The notes below the pieces were generated by a model. The model saw only the letters and a program-made list of their open reading frames with translations, was not told the origin of the DNA and ran no database searches. This document shows positions 6,528 to 7,228 of a stretch of 7,228 bases of DNA, piece by piece (the stretch's first letter is position 1; every line of letters begins with the position of its first letter). Location: contig URWL01000092.1 in assembly GCA_900551465.1 (NCBI GenBank), forward strand, positions 1 to 7,228, written 5' to 3'. The stretch comes from an uncultured Blautia sp. (GTDB taxonomy: Bacteria; Bacillota; Clostridia; Lachnospirales; Lachnospiraceae). The translations under genes were made by a program, and so were the position numbers.

Positions 6528-6529
6528 CT

Positions 6530-7006
6530 ATGGGATCAAAAAAATATCTTTTTATCAAAATCGGCATGGTTGCTTTTCTTGCCGTATACCTGTTTCTGAT
6601 CTATACCTCAGACAGCGCCAAAGACGTCCCCATGGAGGAGATTGCTGCCTCCATAGAATCTGAGGAAACAGTCACTGCACTGAAAAAACGGGGACGCACC
6701 GATTTAAAACGCTATTATCAGCTTTCTGAAGATTCTCTGGAGGGATATCTGTTCTACAAAGCAGTTTCACCTATGTCTGTTGAAGAACTGCTGATTATAA
6801 AGGCTCCTGACAAGCATCAGGCTGATATTGCCTGCGACAATGCACGTTCACATCTGGACAGTCAAAAACAGGTTTTTCAGGGCTATGGTACCGATCAGAT
6901 GGCCTTTTTGAATGAAGCAGCCGTTGAATCCAAGGGCAATTATGTGATCTATGCCTGCGGTCCCAACGCCCAAAAATGGCGCGAAATATTTTTATCCCTG
7001 ATTTAA
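6530..7006 (+). CDS. DUF4358-type membrane-anchored protein
   Basis: A 158-aa protein with one N-terminal membrane helix (about 6-25, no lipobox cysteine) and an outside domain (about 33-157). The C-terminal half matches the DUF4358 pattern as I know it: MSVEELLIIKA, then a helix with SHLDSQKQVFQGYGTDQMAFL, then a strand GNYVIYACGPNA and a closing helix ending in FLSLI. Family function is unknown; genes of this kind are often found beside MBOAT and SGNH genes in Clostridia. The ATG at 6530 lies 2 bp after the SGNH stop, with a weak GGGG (6518-6521), so it is probably translated by coupling. A GTG at 6491 would extend the frame by 13 residues into the SGNH gene and is less likely. The nearby MBOAT suggests a structural or accessory role in surface acylation. 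Confidence 0.8.
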   Translation: MGSKKYLFIKIGMVAFLAVYLFLIYTSDSAKDVPMEEIAASIESEETVTALKKRGRTDLKRYYQLSEDSLEGYLFYKAVSPMSVEELLIIKAPDKHQADIACDNARSHLDSQKQVFQGYGTDQMAFLNEAAVESKGNYVIYACGPNAQKWREIFLSLI

Positions 7007-7021
7007 GATTGGAGAAAAGCA

Positions 7022-7228
7022 ATGGTTTTCAGCAATATTTTTTTTATATTTGGTTTTTTACCTGTATTTTTACTGGCTTATTATCTGGTTCCTTACAGGC
7101 TCCGCAATTTTCTTCTTGTTGCGGGAAGTCTCTTTTTCTATGCCTGGGGTGAACCGGTATATGTGATCCTTATGATCTTCAGTGCCCTTTTTCATTATTT
7201 CATGGGACTGGAAATGCAGGAACTATCT
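7022..7228 (+). CDS. MBOAT-family membrane O-acyltransferase, 5' part only
   Basis: The first 69 codons of a gene cut by the window end. The peptide begins MVFSNIFFIFGFLPVFLLAYY, followed by VPYRLRNFLLVAGSLFFYAWGEP and YVILMIFSALFHYFMG. This is the usual N-terminus of AlgI/DltB-like MBOAT proteins: a first helix ending in Y-L-x-P, the RN-hydrophobic-SLFFYAWGEP element, and a third helix. Such multi-pass proteins move acyl groups from a cytoplasmic donor to an outside acceptor. The catalytic histidine lies beyond the window, so activity cannot be judged. The ATG at 7022 has GGAGA (7011-7015) 6 nt upstream, 15 bp after the DUF4358 stop. It is the third gene of the operon and the best clue to what the first two do. 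Confidence 0.9.
   Translation, partial: MVFSNIFFIFGFLPVFLLAYYLVPYRLRNFLLVAGSLFFYAWGEPVYVILMIFSALFHYFMGLEMQELS

Noticed and set aside
1..7228. CRISPR array, tRNA, rRNA, insertion sequence or prophage
   Set aside because: No regularly spaced repeats, no recognisable tRNA arms or rRNA segments, and no transposase, integrase or phage-like gene were seen on either strand.

Overview
The window looks like chromosomal DNA from a low-to-moderate GC Clostridia species, most likely Lachnospiraceae. This rests on gene order (rpsF-ssb-rpsR beside gdpP-rplI-dnaB), strong AGGAGG-type ribosome binding sites, a cysteine-containing bS18, an SSB tail ending EELPFN, and a DUF4358 gene next to an MBOAT gene. No database search was run, so the family assignment is by eye.

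Layout. Positions 1-131 (minus) hold the first 43 codons of a MerR-like HTH gene with its own promoter (153-180). A strong hairpin with T-tract (215-266) ends the next minus-strand unit. That unit is gdpP (2067-4130), rplI (1624-2070) and dnaB (277-1605), read in that order, with an ATGA overlap between gdpP and rplI and an 17-bp gap before dnaB. It appears to start at an extended -10 promoter at 4181-4189. Upstream lies a perfect 13-bp stem terminator (4306-4343) closing a second minus-strand unit: rpsF (5203-5490), ssb (4676-5128) and rpsR (4355-4618), driven by a TTTACA-17-TAGAAT promoter (5569-5597) with a leader of about 70 nt containing a hairpin.

From an AT-rich divergent intergenic region (about 5506-5711) a plus-strand operon leaves: a membrane-anchored SGNH/GDSL-type protein (5724-6527, TTG start), a DUF4358 protein (6530-7006) and the first 69 codons of an MBOAT acyltransferase (7022 onward, cut by the window end). 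Its promoter (TTGAAG-16-TATAAT) carries a perfect inverted repeat.

Functionally the minus-strand genes are housekeeping: small-subunit proteins bS6 and bS18, single-strand DNA binding protein, c-di-AMP phosphodiesterase, large-subunit protein bL9 and the replicative helicase. The plus-strand genes look like a cell-surface O-acylation cassette: the MBOAT would pass an acyl group across the membrane and the SGNH protein would transfer or remove it on an extracellular glycan, with DUF4358 as an uncharacterised partner. This cassette is the least understood part of the window; the rest is a conserved, ordinary region.
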